Shown in pieces: positions 28,183-37,229 of a DNA stretch of 64,000 bases (the stretch's first letter is position 1; each line of letters begins with the position of its first letter). This DNA comes from Pseudomonas cavernicola. Lineage in GTDB: Bacteria; Pseudomonadota; Gammaproteobacteria; Pseudomonadales; Pseudomonadaceae. Where the stretch lies: contig NZ_QYUR01000008.1 in NCBI RefSeq assembly GCF_003596405.1, forward strand, positions 124,001 to 188,000, in the 5' to 3' direction. A program made the position numbers and the translations under genes. Under the pieces are notes generated by a model, which was given only the letters and a program-made list of their open reading frames with translations, was not told the DNA's origin and made no database searches.

Positions 28183-29787
28183 ATGCAGCCTGCCGCTTCT
28201 CGTTCGTTCCTGCCTTATCTGCTGCACAGCGTGGCTGTGCTGCTGTTGATCGGTGGCCTGCTGCTCGCCTGGTTGCCACTGGGCCTGTGTCTGGCGGCCT
28301 TGCTCCTGCTGGTCTGGCTGCCGCGATGGTGGCCGCAGCCAAAATCTGAGCTTGCGGCTCAGGGCGCCGAGCCAGATATCGGCCAACTGACCCGTGATCT
28401 GTCCCGGCGCACCAGCCATAATGCGCTCTCCGCCGCCGGCGTGGCCTTCGCTGTCCAGCGCCTGGGCGAGAGGCTACAGTCGCAACTGGATGCCGCCGCG
28501 CGCATCGTCGCCAGTGCCGACGTGATGATTCAGACCGAAGAAGTCACCTCAAGCCGCAGTCAACAGGCCGCGGGCGCGGCCATCGAGGCGCGGCAGAGCA
28601 GTGCGGCCGGGCATGCCCTGCTGCGTGAGGCGATTGCCTGCATGCATCAGCTCAGCGCCCGCGCGAGTGCCAGTCGGCAAACCATCGAGGCGCTCAGCCA
28701 GCGCAGCGAGGAAATCCAGCGCGTCACCCAGGTGATTCAGTCGATCGCCAGCCAGACCAATCTGTTGGCGCTGAATGCCACCATCGAGGCGGCGCGCGCT
28801 GGCGAGCACGGTCGCGGTTTTGCCGTGGTGGCCGACGAGGTACGCGGCCTGGCCGGTCGCACCGCTACCGCCACCGAGGAAGTCGGCCAGATGGTCGCCG
28901 ATATCCAGCGCCAGACCGCCGCCGTGGTCGAGCAGATCCAGCAGTTGGCCAGTGACCTGGACGTTGGCGTTGGCCAGGTCGAGCGCACCGGCGAGCACCT
29001 GCAGAGCATCGCCAACCTGGCAGTGGCAGTGGAAGGACAGATCAGTGAAATCGCCGTCGGCGCGCAGATCAATCGCGATCAACTGGCCAGCCTGTTCGCC
29101 GCCGTCGGGCAGATGCGCAGTGATCTGGTCGTCAGTGAGGAGCAGACCCAGCGCCTGGCCAAGGCCGCCACCGAGCTGGAAGGCCAGGCCGAGAGCATCA
29201 GCGAGCGGCTCGCCGAAGTCGGCCTGGACGACTACCACCAGCGCATCTACGATCTGGCCCGCGAGGGTGCCGGGCAGATCGCCGCGCAGTTCGAGGCGGA
29301 CATCGCCCAGGGCCGGATCGGCCTCGACGAGCTGTTCGACCGTCAGTTCCGCGCCCAAGCCAACACCTTCCCGACCAAGTACAGCTCGCGCTTCGACCAC
29401 TACACCGATCAGGTGCTGCCGGCGATTCAGGAACCGCTGCTGAGGCAGCACCAGGGCCTGGTATTCGCCATCGCCTGCACACCGGAAGGTTATGTGCCCA
29501 CGCATAATCAGTCCTTCAGTCAGAAACCGGTCGGCAACCGCAAGCTCGATACCGCCCGCAGTCGCAGCAAGCGCCTGTTTAACGACCGCACCGGCATCCG
29601 CTGCGGCAGCCACCAGCAGCCGCTGCTGTTGCAGACCTACACCCGTGACACCGGCGAACTGATGCACGATCTGTCGGTGCCGATCTTCATCAAGGGGCGG
29701 CATTGGGGTGGCCTGCGTCTGGGCTACAAACCGGAAGGCGCGGCGCCTGCCGGTCGCCAGGCGAGCAAGCGTGCCGCGCTGGCCTGA
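28183..29787 (+). CDS. Methyl-accepting chemotaxis protein with cytoplasmic C-terminal sensor region
   Basis: The 534-residue chemoreceptor has two closely spaced N-terminal helices ([20 protein letters not shown] and [11 protein letters not shown]) with almost no periplasmic loop and no clear HAMP. The signalling hairpin is typical ([36 protein letters not shown]). After it comes a C-terminal domain of about 140 residues ([50 protein letters not shown]) that resembles Cache-like modules seen at the C-terminus of some receptors. GGAGGG precedes the ATG at 28183. Inside an alcohol-oxidation locus it may sense a cytoplasmic product or redox state. Confidence 0.85.
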   Translation: MQPAASRSFLPYLLHSVAVLLLIGGLLLAWLPLGLCLAALLLLVWLPRWWPQPKSELAAQGAEPDIGQLTRDLSRRTSHNALSAAGVAFAVQRLGERLQSQLDAAARIVASADVMIQTEEVTSSRSQQAAGAAIEARQSSAAGHALLREAIACMHQLSARASASRQTIEALSQRSEEIQRVTQVIQSIASQTNLLALNATIEAARAGEHGRGFAVVADEVRGLAGRTATATEEVGQMVADIQRQTAAVVEQIQQLASDLDVGVGQVERTGEHLQSIANLAVAVEGQISEIAVGAQINRDQLASLFAAVGQMRSDLVVSEEQTQRLAKAATELEGQAESISERLAEVGLDDYHQRIYDLAREGAGQIAAQFEADIAQGRIGLDELFDRQFRAQANTFPTKYSSRFDHYTDQVLPAIQEPLLRQHQGLVFAIACTPEGYVPTHNQSFSQKPVGNRKLDTARSRSKRLFNDRTGIRCGSHQQPLLLQTYTRDTGELMHDLSVPIFIKGRHWGGLRLGYKPEGAAPAGRQASKRAALA

Positions 29788-29816
29788 GTGCGAACCGACG
29801 CGGGGAGTATGGCGCG

Positions 29817-31106
29817 ATGTTTGAGGCCGGGCTCAAACGCCGGACCCTGCTGGGTGCCCTGACCATGCTGCCCTGGCTGGCCGGGTTGCCGGCGCGTGCG
29901 CGGGGCAGCCAGGCGCGGGTGCTGGTGGTCGGTGGCGGTTTTGCCGGGGCGACCGCCGCCCGTCATTTGAAACTGGCCGATCCGAGCTTGGACGTGATCC
30001 TGCTGGAGCCGCGCAAGCAGTTTCACACCTGTCCGTTCAGCAACTATGTGATCGGTGGCCTGCGCAGCCTGGCCTCGATTAGCCGCTCCTATCACTCCCT
30101 GGTGCGCGATCTGAAGATCAACCACCTGCAGGCCTGGGTCGAGGACATCGACCCACTAGCGCGCCAGGTGCGCTTGGCCAATGGCCGCCAGCTGAACTAC
30201 GACCGCCTGGTGCTGACGCCGGGCATCGACATGCGCTGGAATGCCGTGGAGGGCTATGACCAGGTTGCCAGCCAACAGATCGCCCACGCCTGGCAGGCCG
30301 GCGCGCAGACCGAACTGCTGCGCCGCCAACTGGCGGCCATGGACGATGGTGGCTTGTTCCTCATCAGCGTGCCGGACAATCCCTATCGCTGCGCGCCAGG
30401 ACCCTACGAACGCGCCAGCCTGGTGGCGCATTACCTGCAAACGCACAAGCCGAAATCCAAGCTGCTGATCCTCGACGGCAAGGACAGTTTCTCCAAGCAG
30501 GCGCTGTTCCAGGAAGGCTGGAAACAGCGCTATGGCGAGATGGTCGAGTGGGTCGGGCGCGCCGGCGATGGCCGCGTGCAGCGTGTCGATGTGCGGCGTC
30601 GCGAGGTGGAAACCGAGTTCGGCAGCCGTCATCGCGCCGCGGTGATCAACCTGATCCCGCCGCAGAAGGCCGGGCTGATCGCCGAACGCGCCGGGCTCAC
30701 CGATGCCAGCGGCTGGGTGCCGGTCGATCCGCGAACCTTCCAGGCTCGCGCCAACCCGGACATCTATGTCGCCGGCGACGCCAGCATCGCCGCACCGATG
30801 CCCAAGTCGGCCTACTGCGCCCACGCCCAGGCCAAGGTCGTGGTGGCCGCCTTGCTCGCCGACCTGGCCGGTGTCGCGCCGGCCGAGCCGCACTGGCGCA
30901 ACACCTGCTACAGCGCGTTGGCACCGGGGGCTGCGGTGTCCATCGCGGCCAATTACCAGGTCGCCGATGGCGTCATCATCGAGCAGCCGGGCAGCCTGCT
31001 GCTCAGCCCGCTGGCCGCAGCGGATGCCCTGCGTGCCCAGGAAGCGGCTGAGTCCGAGGCTTGGTATAACGCCATCTGCGCCGATGCCTGGGGACTGCCG
31101 GCGTGA
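29817..31106 (+). CDS. Flavocytochrome c sulfide dehydrogenase-like flavoprotein
   Basis: The 429-residue FAD protein starts with a Tat-like signal (LKRRTLLGALTML), then the FAD-binding VLVVGGGFAGATAARHL (GxGxxG at about 39-44), a redox cysteine in FHTCPFSNYVIGG (Cys72), IYVAGDASIAAPMPKSAYCA, and a C-terminal FCSD-type domain. The family oxidises sulfide or thiols with electrons going to a cytochrome c. GGGGAG is nine bases before the ATG. It overlaps the second SoxYZ-like gene (GTGA), so the two products probably act together in the periplasm. Link to alcohol oxidation is by position only. Confidence 0.85.
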   Translation: MFEAGLKRRTLLGALTMLPWLAGLPARARGSQARVLVVGGGFAGATAARHLKLADPSLDVILLEPRKQFHTCPFSNYVIGGLRSLASISRSYHSLVRDLKINHLQAWVEDIDPLARQVRLANGRQLNYDRLVLTPGIDMRWNAVEGYDQVASQQIAHAWQAGAQTELLRRQLAAMDDGGLFLISVPDNPYRCAPGPYERASLVAHYLQTHKPKSKLLILDGKDSFSKQALFQEGWKQRYGEMVEWVGRAGDGRVQRVDVRRREVETEFGSRHRAAVINLIPPQKAGLIAERAGLTDASGWVPVDPRTFQARANPDIYVAGDASIAAPMPKSAYCAHAQAKVVVAALLADLAGVAPAEPHWRNTCYSALAPGAAVSIAANYQVADGVIIEQPGSLLLSPLAAADALRAQEAAESEAWYNAICADAWGLPA

Positions 31107-31873
31107 AAATCGCTGTGGGCCCGGCGCTGGCCGCGCTGCTGGCGCTCGCTGTCTGTTCCGGTCTGGCCCACGCCGATTACGGCACGGCGCAGGCCGAGGT
31201 CACCCGCCTGCTGGCCGGTGCCAACGTGCAAACCCAGGGTTTGACCCTGGAATTGCCGGACTGGCAGGAGGACGGCGCGTTCGTGCCCTTGACCTTGCAT
31301 CTGCAAGGCGCGCAGCCACCCGTGCAGTTGAGCTTGCTGCGCAGCGGCGAGGACGAGCCTCGCATCGCCCGCCTGCAACTCATGGCCTGGCGCGAACCGC
31401 TGGAGCTTTCCACCCGCGTGCGCCTACCGCAGAGCCAGCAACTGATCGCCGTTGCCCGTGATGGCCGCGGTCGCGTATGGCTGGCCGCGAATAGCGTCGC
31501 GGTGCTGGGTAGCAGCTGTCTGTCCACCCCGATGAGCGACCCGCTGGCGGGGCTGGGGCAGATCAAGGCCTGGGCCGACGGCGATGCGGCACTGGAACTG
31601 CGTAGCATGCTGCGCCACCCGATGGAAACCGGCCGGCGCAAGAATGCTCAGGGGCAGTGGTTGCCCAGGCGCTTGTTGCGAAGCTTCGAGGTGGCCGCAG
31701 GGCAGGGCGTCTTGTTGCGAGTCGAGCCCTTCGAGGGGCTGGCGGCCAACCCGTATTGGCGGTTGATGCTGCCATTGGGCACGGGGCCACTCGAACTGCG
31801 TTGGCGCGATGCCGACGGCCAGTCGTATCAGACCTCGCTGAGTCAGCCCGCAGCGGCCAGTCCCGCTCACTGA
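31103..31873 (+). CDS. Second SoxY-SoxZ fusion carrier protein
   Basis: The 256-residue secreted protein uses a GTG start overlapping the flavoprotein stop. A signal peptide (MKIAVGPALAALLALAVCSG to AHADY) precedes a SoxY-like domain with carrier cysteine Cys139 in VLGSSCLSTP, then a SoxZ domain (LRSMLRHPMETGRRKNAQG, EPFEGLAANPYWRLMLPL). It is more clearly SoxYZ-like than the protein at 22829 and only distantly similar to it. With its flavoprotein partner it looks like a Sox-type sulfur-carrier pair without SoxB or SoxAX nearby. Confidence 0.82.
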   Translation: MKIAVGPALAALLALAVCSGLAHADYGTAQAEVTRLLAGANVQTQGLTLELPDWQEDGAFVPLTLHLQGAQPPVQLSLLRSGEDEPRIARLQLMAWREPLELSTRVRLPQSQQLIAVARDGRGRVWLAANSVAVLGSSCLSTPMSDPLAGLGQIKAWADGDAALELRSMLRHPMETGRRKNAQGQWLPRRLLRSFEVAAGQGVLLRVEPFEGLAANPYWRLMLPLGTGPLELRWRDADGQSYQTSLSQPAAASPAH

Positions 31874-31920
31874 GACGGCACTTTGCCTGTAAGGCCCATG
31901 GCAGAGCCTGCCAGGCGCTT

Positions 31921-31937
31921 TACTACCAAATGAGTAG
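31921..31937 (+). promoter_or_regulatory. Candidate operator upstream of aldehyde dehydrogenase
   Basis: TACTACCAAATGAGTAG matches the near-palindrome upstream of the cytochrome gene in both outer arms (TACTACCAA and AGTAG) and lies 107-123 bases before the aldehyde dehydrogenase ATG. Confidence 0.5.
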
Positions 31938-32043
31938 CTCTCCTGTGCCATAGGCGCATACCGACGCCATAGGGTACATAATTAAAATTTAAACATGACC
32001 TGTCCTATGTCCAGGGCAGGCTCCGACAAGAGAGGCCATCGCC

Positions 32044-33564
32044 ATGATCTACGCGCAACCAGGCACTGCTGGCGCCGTCGTTTCCTTCAAGCCCCGTTAC
32101 GGCAATTTCATCGGCGGTGAGTTCGTGCCGCCGGTGCTCGGTCAATATTTCACCAATACCTCGCCGGTGAATGGCGAAGTAATCGCCGAGTTCCCGCGCT
32201 CCAGCGCTGAAGACGTCGAACTCGCCCTGGATGCCGCCCATGCCGCCGCCGATGCCTGGGGCAAGACCTCGGTGCAGAACCGTTCGCTGGTGCTGCTGAA
32301 AATCGCCGAGCGCATCGAAGCCAACCTCGAAGTGCTGGCCGTGGCCGAAACCTGGGACAATGGCAAGGCCGTGCGCGAAACCCTGAATGCCGACGTGCCG
32401 CTGGCCGCCGACCACTTCCGCTACTACGCCGGTTGCATCCGCGCCCAGGAAGGCGGCACCGCCGAGATCGACGAGCACACCGCCGCCTATCACTTCCATG
32501 AGCCCTTGGGCGTGGTCGGGCAGATCATTCCGTGGAACTTCCCGCTGCTGATGGCCGCCTGGAAACTGGCTCCGGCCCTGGCGGCGGGCAACTGCATCGT
32601 GCTCAAGCCGGCCGAGCAGACCCCACTGTCGATCAGCGTATTGATGGAGCTGATCGGCGACCTGTTGCCGCCGGGCGTGCTCAACGTGGTCCAGGGGTTC
32701 GGCCGCGAAGCCGGTGAGGCCCTGGCCACCAGCAAGCGTATCGCCAAGATCGCCTTCACCGGCTCTACTCCGGTCGGTTCGCACATCCTCAAGTGCGCCG
32801 CCGAGAACATCATCCCGAGCACCGTCGAGTTGGGCGGCAAGTCGCCGAACATCTTCTTCGAAGACATCATGAGCGCCGAACCGGCCTTCATCGAAAAAGC
32901 TGCCGAAGGCCTGGTGCTGGCGTTCTTCAACCAGGGCGAAGTCTGCACCTGCCCATCCCGCGCCCTGGTGCAGGAGTCGATCTACGACGCCTTCATGGTC
33001 GAGGTGATGAAAAAGATCAAGGTAATCAAGCGTGGCAACCCGCTGGACACCGAGACCATGGTCGGCGCTCAGGCGTCCGAGCAGCAGTACGACAAGATCC
33101 TCAGCTACCTGGAAATCGCCCAGCAGGAAGGTGCCGAACTGCTCACCGGCGGCGCCGCCGAGCGTCTGGAAGGCGACCTGGCCAGCGGTTACTACATCCA
33201 GCCGACCCTGCTCAAGGGCAACAACAAGATGCGCGTGTTCCAGGAAGAGATCTTCGGCCCGGTGGTCGGCATCACCACCTTCAAGGACGAAGCCGAAGCC
33301 CTGGCGATTGCCAACGACACCGAGTTCGGCCTCGGCGCCGGCCTGTGGACCCGCGACATCAACCGTGCCTACCGCATGGGCCGGGCGATCAAGGCCGGGC
33401 GCGTGTGGACCAACTGCTACCACTTGTACCCGGCGCATGCCGCCTTCGGTGGTTACAAGAAGTCCGGCGTCGGCCGCGAAACCCACAAGATGATGCTCGA
33501 CCATTACCAGCAGACCAAGAACCTGCTGGTCAGCTACGACATCAACCCGCTGGGCTTCTTCTAA
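32044..33564 (+). CDS. exaC: NAD-dependent acetaldehyde dehydrogenase ExaC
   Basis: The 506-residue cytoplasmic aldehyde dehydrogenase shows the NAD-site segments [20 protein letters not shown] and [25 protein letters not shown] with the catalytic glutamate, and the catalytic Cys301 in [12 protein letters not shown]. The C-terminus [12 protein letters not shown] is typical of ExaC/AldB-type enzymes. It converts acetaldehyde and similar aldehydes to acids, the second step of ethanol oxidation. It has its own promoter region with the candidate operator and is followed by a terminator, so it is likely monocistronic. Confidence 0.93.
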   Translation: MIYAQPGTAGAVVSFKPRYGNFIGGEFVPPVLGQYFTNTSPVNGEVIAEFPRSSAEDVELALDAAHAAADAWGKTSVQNRSLVLLKIAERIEANLEVLAVAETWDNGKAVRETLNADVPLAADHFRYYAGCIRAQEGGTAEIDEHTAAYHFHEPLGVVGQIIPWNFPLLMAAWKLAPALAAGNCIVLKPAEQTPLSISVLMELIGDLLPPGVLNVVQGFGREAGEALATSKRIAKIAFTGSTPVGSHILKCAAENIIPSTVELGGKSPNIFFEDIMSAEPAFIEKAAEGLVLAFFNQGEVCTCPSRALVQESIYDAFMVEVMKKIKVIKRGNPLDTETMVGAQASEQQYDKILSYLEIAQQEGAELLTGGAAERLEGDLASGYYIQPTLLKGNNKMRVFQEEIFGPVVGITTFKDEAEALAIANDTEFGLGAGLWTRDINRAYRMGRAIKAGRVWTNCYHLYPAHAAFGGYKKSGVGRETHKMMLDHYQQTKNLLVSYDINPLGFF

Positions 33565-33571
33565 ACCCTCG

Positions 33572-33610
33572 CAGCCGGCCGCGTGCTCCCGCGTGCCGGC
33601 TGTATTTTTT
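33572..33610 (+). terminator. Rho-independent terminator of exaC
   Basis: CAGCCGGC (33572-33579) pairs with GCCGGCTG (33595-33602); an inner CGCG pair can extend it. A run of six T residues ends at 33610. It lies eight bases after the exaC stop. Confidence 0.8.
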
Positions 33611-33686
33611 GCCGATGCACCTCCCGAGGTGCGGTTTGCCAACGAAGCTGTACGCCTACTCCTAAGGGTTGGCAAATCCCTATCGC

Positions 33687-33710
33687 AACGCGGCCTCGGC
33701 CGCGTTTTTT
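33687..33710 (+). terminator. Second hairpin terminator after exaC
   Basis: AACGCGGC (33687-33694) pairs with GCCGCGTT (33699-33706) around CTCG, followed by T residues to 33710. Just upstream, TTTGCCAAC near 33634 is the complement of GTTGGCAAA near 33669. These keep exaC transcription out of the pqq operon. Confidence 0.7.
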
Positions 33711-33758
33711 ATTGTTTGGCCTGGGTGGTGGGCGGTCATTAGCCCCGTAGCCCCGCAG

Positions 33759-33776
33759 GCTGGGCTTCAGCCCAGC
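33759..33776. repeat. REP-like palindrome upstream of pqqA
   Basis: GCTGGGCTTCAGCCCAGC is an 8-bp stem around TC with the Pseudomonas REP core GGGCTTCAGCCC. It is a relative of the copy at 22760-22775. Confidence 0.6.
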
Positions 33777-33887
33777 ACCGTAGGCATCTGGGTGGGCTAA
33801 AGTTCACTCTGCGACACCGAGTCAACGCACTAGCAAGGCCTGCTGGGGCGCAGGCTGGATAACCTCTTACCCGTCCAGCGCATGCGC

Positions 33888-33974
33888 TACCAAATCACGA
33901 GGAAAACTCCTCCGAAAGTACCATTCGGTGCTTGCTGGCCCGGTGGTTAACTGGCTTTGCCGGAATCTTCCGGC
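33888..33974 (+). promoter_or_regulatory. pqqA upstream control region
   Basis: The 286 bases from 33711 to 33996 hold no gene other than the REP palindrome. CTACCAAAT at 33888-33896 is a half-copy of the locus motif about 105 bases before pqqA. GCCGGAATCTTCCGGC at 33959-33974 is a perfect 7-bp inverted repeat with a two-base centre, ending 22 bases before the pqqA ATG, and could be an operator or a 5'-UTR hairpin. Confidence 0.4.
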
Positions 33975-33996
33975 GCATAAAAACGAGGATTGAGCC

Positions 33997-34068
33997 ATGT
34001 GGACTAAACCCGCCTTCACCGATCTGCGTATTGGTTTCGAAGTGACCATGTACTTCGCCAACCGTTGA
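33997..34068 (+). CDS. pqqA: PQQ precursor peptide PqqA
   Basis: The 23-residue peptide reads [14 protein letters not shown] and then EVTMYFANR. Glu15 and Tyr19, spaced E-x-x-x-Y, are the residues fused to make PQQ. GAGGA lies ten bases upstream. It is the first gene of pqqABCDE-pqqH. Length and sequence are standard for Pseudomonas. Confidence 0.96.
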   Translation: MWTKPAFTDLRIGFEVTMYFANR

Positions 34069-34114
34069 TCCGCTTTGCCCCGGCTCGCCGGGGCATTTGC
34101 GTCGGGGAACCAGC

Positions 34115-35029
34115 ATGCATATCCAGATTCTCGGCTCCGCCGCCGGCGGCGGTTTTCCCCAGTGGAACTGCAACTGCCGCAATTGCCGCGGCGTGCGTAA
34201 CGGCAGCCTGCGTGCGCAACCGCGCACGCAATCGTCAATCGCCCTGAGTGACGATGGCGTGCACTGGATTCTGTGCAATGCCTCGCCCGATATTCGTACC
34301 CAGATCGAGTCCTTTCCGGCGCTGCAACCGGCGCGCAAATTGCGCGACACGGCGATCGCCGGCATCGTCCTGCTCGACAGCCAGATCGACCACTGCACCG
34401 GGTTGCTGACCCTGCGTGAGGGCTGCCCGCATCAGGTCTGGTGCACCGAGATGGTCCACCAGGACCTCAGCAGCGGCTTTCCGCTGTTCAACATGCTCGG
34501 CCACTGGAATGGCGGCCTGCAGCATAACCTGATCGAGCTGGACGGCACGCCGTTCAGCATTCCGGCCTGCCCGAACCTGCGCCTGACCGCGATTGTCTTG
34601 CGCAGCAGCGCGCCGCCGTATTCGCCGCACCGCGGCAACCCGCACCCGGGCGACAACATCGGCCTGTTCGTCGAGGATCTGCAGAGCGGCGGCAAACTGT
34701 TCTACGCCCCCGGCCTCGGTCAGGTCGACGACGCCTTGCTGGCCTGGATGCGCCGCGCCGACTGCCTGCTGGTCGATGGCACGCTGTGGCGCGATGACGA
34801 AATGCGCGTCTGCGAAGTCGGCGACAAGCTCGGCAGCGAGATGGGCCATCTGGCCCAGAGCGGCCCGGGCGGCATGATCGAGGTGCTCGATGGCTTGTCG
34901 GGGCCGCGCAAGATCCTCATCCATATCAACAACACCAACCCGATTCTCGACGTCGATTCTGCGGAGCGCGCCATCCTGGCGGAGCACGCCATCGAAGTCG
35001 CCTGGGATGGCATGAGCATCCAGCTATGA
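34115..35029 (+). CDS. pqqB: PQQ biosynthesis protein PqqB
   Basis: The 304-residue metallo-beta-lactamase-fold protein begins [20 protein letters not shown] with the CxCxxC motif NCNCRNCRG. The lactamase-like loop reads [13 protein letters not shown], where the classical HxHxDH is replaced as usual in PqqB. It acts as an iron-dependent hydroxylase on the precursor diamino acid. ATG at 34115 gives the standard family length. It sits 46 bases after pqqA and 10 before pqqC. Confidence 0.95.
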   Translation: MHIQILGSAAGGGFPQWNCNCRNCRGVRNGSLRAQPRTQSSIALSDDGVHWILCNASPDIRTQIESFPALQPARKLRDTAIAGIVLLDSQIDHCTGLLTLREGCPHQVWCTEMVHQDLSSGFPLFNMLGHWNGGLQHNLIELDGTPFSIPACPNLRLTAIVLRSSAPPYSPHRGNPHPGDNIGLFVEDLQSGGKLFYAPGLGQVDDALLAWMRRADCLLVDGTLWRDDEMRVCEVGDKLGSEMGHLAQSGPGGMIEVLDGLSGPRKILIHINNTNPILDVDSAERAILAEHAIEVAWDGMSIQL

Positions 35030-35039
35030 GGGGCCAGAT

Positions 35040-35792
35040 ATGAGCAGCGTCGCCATGAGCCCGGCCGAATTCGAGCAGGCACTGCGCGCCAAGGGCGCCT
35101 ATTACCATATCCATCACCCGTTCCACGCGGCCATGTACCAGGGCCAGGCCAGCCGCGCGCAGATTCAGGGCTGGGTGGCCAATCGCTTCTACTATCAGCT
35201 GAACATCCCGCTGAAAGACGCGGCGATCATGGCTAACTGCCCGGACCGCGACACCCGCCGCGAGTGGGTGCAGCGCATCCTCGATCACGATGGCGCGCCG
35301 GGCGAGGAGGGCGGCATCGAAGCCTGGCTGCGCCTGGCCGAAGCCGTGGGCCTGGATCGCGAACAGGTGCTGTCGCAGGAGCTGGTGCTGCCCGGCGTGC
35401 GCTTCGCGGTGGACGCCTACGTCAACTTCGCCCGCCGCGCCAGTTGGCAGGAGGCGGCGAGCAGCTCGTTGACCGAACTGTTCGCCCCGCAGATCCACCA
35501 GTCGCGGTTGGACAGCTGGCCGCAGCACTACAGCTGGATCGACCCGGCCGGTTACGACTACTTCCGCAACCGCCTCAAGCAGGCGCGCCGCGATGTCGAG
35601 CACGGCCTGCGCATCACCCTGGAGCATTACCGCAGCTACGAGGCGCAACAGCGCATGCTGGAGATCCTGCAATTCAAGCTGGACGTGCTGTGGAGCATGC
35701 TCGATGCCATGAGCATGGCCTACGAACTGGAACGCCCGCCATATCACAGCGTCACCCGCGAACGGGTCTGGCATCGGGGGATTGCGCTATGA
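35040..35792 (+). CDS. pqqC: PQQ synthase PqqC
   Basis: The 250-residue all-helical oxidase carries out the last step, ring closure and oxidation to PQQ. Conserved blocks are [56 protein letters not shown] and [18 protein letters not shown]. Length is standard. The stop overlaps the pqqD start by four bases (ATGA). Confidence 0.96.
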   Translation: MSSVAMSPAEFEQALRAKGAYYHIHHPFHAAMYQGQASRAQIQGWVANRFYYQLNIPLKDAAIMANCPDRDTRREWVQRILDHDGAPGEEGGIEAWLRLAEAVGLDREQVLSQELVLPGVRFAVDAYVNFARRASWQEAASSSLTELFAPQIHQSRLDSWPQHYSWIDPAGYDYFRNRLKQARRDVEHGLRITLEHYRSYEAQQRMLEILQFKLDVLWSMLDAMSMAYELERPPYHSVTRERVWHRGIAL

Positions 35793-36082
35793 GCAGCCTT
35801 GCCCAACACGCGGCTATCCAGCAGCAGGTACCGAAGCTGCGCCGCGGTTTCCGTTTGCAATGGGAGCCGGTGCAGAACTGCCACGTGCTGCTCTACCCGG
35901 AAGGCATGATCAAGCTCAACGACAGTGCCGGGGAAATCCTCAAGCTGGTCAACGGCCAGCAGAGCGTCGCCGCCATCATCGACGAACTGAGTGGGCGTTT
36001 CCCGGATGTGCCGGGCATCGACGAAGACATCCTTGCCTTCATGGAGGTAGCCAATGCTCAGTTCTGGATCGAGTTGCACTAA
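35789..36082 (+). CDS. pqqD: PQQ peptide chaperone PqqD
   Basis: The 97-residue protein binds PqqA and presents it to PqqE. Typical segments are [37 protein letters not shown] and a C-terminal [14 protein letters not shown] at 35789 overlaps the pqqC stop. Its 3' end overlaps pqqE by 29 bases and contains the pqqE ribosome-binding site. Confidence 0.95.
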   Translation: MSSLAQHAAIQQQVPKLRRGFRLQWEPVQNCHVLLYPEGMIKLNDSAGEILKLVNGQQSVAAIIDELSGRFPDVPGIDEDILAFMEVANAQFWIELH

Positions 36083-37229
36083 GTCTGCAGCCGGGCCCGA
36101 AGCGCTCAAGGCGCAGCCCGGCCCGCCGCTCTGGCTGCTGGCCGAGCTGACCTACCGCTGCCCCTTGCAGTGCCCGTACTGCTCCAACCCGCTGGACTTT
36201 GCCAAGCAGGGCGATGAGCTGACGACCGCCGAGTGGATCGAGGTGTTTCGCCAGTCGCGCGAGATGGGTGCGGCGCAACTGGGCTTCTCCGGTGGCGAAC
36301 CGCTGGTGCGCCAGGACCTCGCCGAGCTGATCAAGGCCGCCCGGGACATGGGCTACTACACCAACCTGATCACCTCCGGCATCGGCCTCAACGAAGCTCG
36401 CATCGCCGAGTTCAGCGAGGCCGGGCTGGACCATATCCAGATCAGCTTCCAGGCCGCCGACGAGGAGGTCAACAATATGCTGGCCGGCTCGAAGAAGGCC
36501 TTCGCGCACAAGCTGGCGATGGCCCGCGCGGTCAAGGCCCATGGTTACCCGATGGTGCTCAACTTCGTCATCCATCGGCACAACATCGACCGCATCGAGC
36601 GCGTCATCGAACTGTGCCTGGAGCTGGAAGCCGACTTCGTCGAGCTCGCCACCTGCCAGTTCTACGGCTGGGCCGAACTCAACCGCGCCGGGCTGCTACC
36701 GACCAAGGCGCAGTTGCAGCGCGCCGAGCGCATCACCAACGAATACCGGGCCAGGCTGGAAGAGCAGAAGCACCCGTGCAAGCTGATCTTCGTCACTCCG
36801 GACTACTACGAGGAACGGCCAAAAGCTTGCATGAACGGTTGGGCCAACCTGTTCCTCGATATCACCCCGGACGGCACCGCGCTGCCGTGCCACAGCGCCC
36901 GGCAGTTACCGGTGCAGTTCCCGAATGTGCGCGAACACAGCATCCAGCACATTTGGAACGACTCCTTCGGCTTCAATCGTTTTCGTGGCGATGCCTGGAT
37001 GCCCGAACCGTGCCGCTCCTGCGACGAGAAGCACAAGGATTTCGGCGGCTGTCGCTGCCAGGCCTTCATGCTCACCGGCGATGCCAGCAACGCCGACCCG
37101 GTGTGCAGCAAGTCGGCGCACCACGGGCTGATCCTCGCCGCCCGCGCCGAGGCGGAGCAGGCCCCGCATGGTTTGGACGACCTGGTCATGCGTAATGAGC
37201 GTGCCTCGAAAATCATCTGCAAAGCCTGA
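36054..37229 (+). CDS. pqqE: Radical SAM PqqA peptide cyclase PqqE
   Basis: The 391-residue radical SAM enzyme has the cluster motif CPLQCPYC (Cys36, Cys40, Cys43), [12 protein letters not shown] for SAM binding, and a C-terminal SPASM region with several cysteines ([28 protein letters not shown]). It forms the Glu-Tyr carbon-carbon bond in PqqA. The ATG at 36054 lies inside pqqD with GGAGG in front. It overlaps pqqH by 35 bases. Confidence 0.95.
   Translation: MLSSGSSCTKSAAGPEALKAQPGPPLWLLAELTYRCPLQCPYCSNPLDFAKQGDELTTAEWIEVFRQSREMGAAQLGFSGGEPLVRQDLAELIKAARDMGYYTNLITSGIGLNEARIAEFSEAGLDHIQISFQAADEEVNNMLAGSKKAFAHKLAMARAVKAHGYPMVLNFVIHRHNIDRIERVIELCLELEADFVELATCQFYGWAELNRAGLLPTKAQLQRAERITNEYRARLEEQKHPCKLIFVTPDYYEERPKACMNGWANLFLDITPDGTALPCHSARQLPVQFPNVREHSIQHIWNDSFGFNRFRGDAWMPEPCRSCDEKHKDFGGCRCQAFMLTGDASNADPVCSKSAHHGLILAARAEAEQAPHGLDDLVMRNERASKIICKA

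Noticed and set aside
32005..33675. 556-codon minus-strand open frame opposite exaC
   Set aside because: It covers the whole aldehyde dehydrogenase gene in the antisense frame and has no family features.
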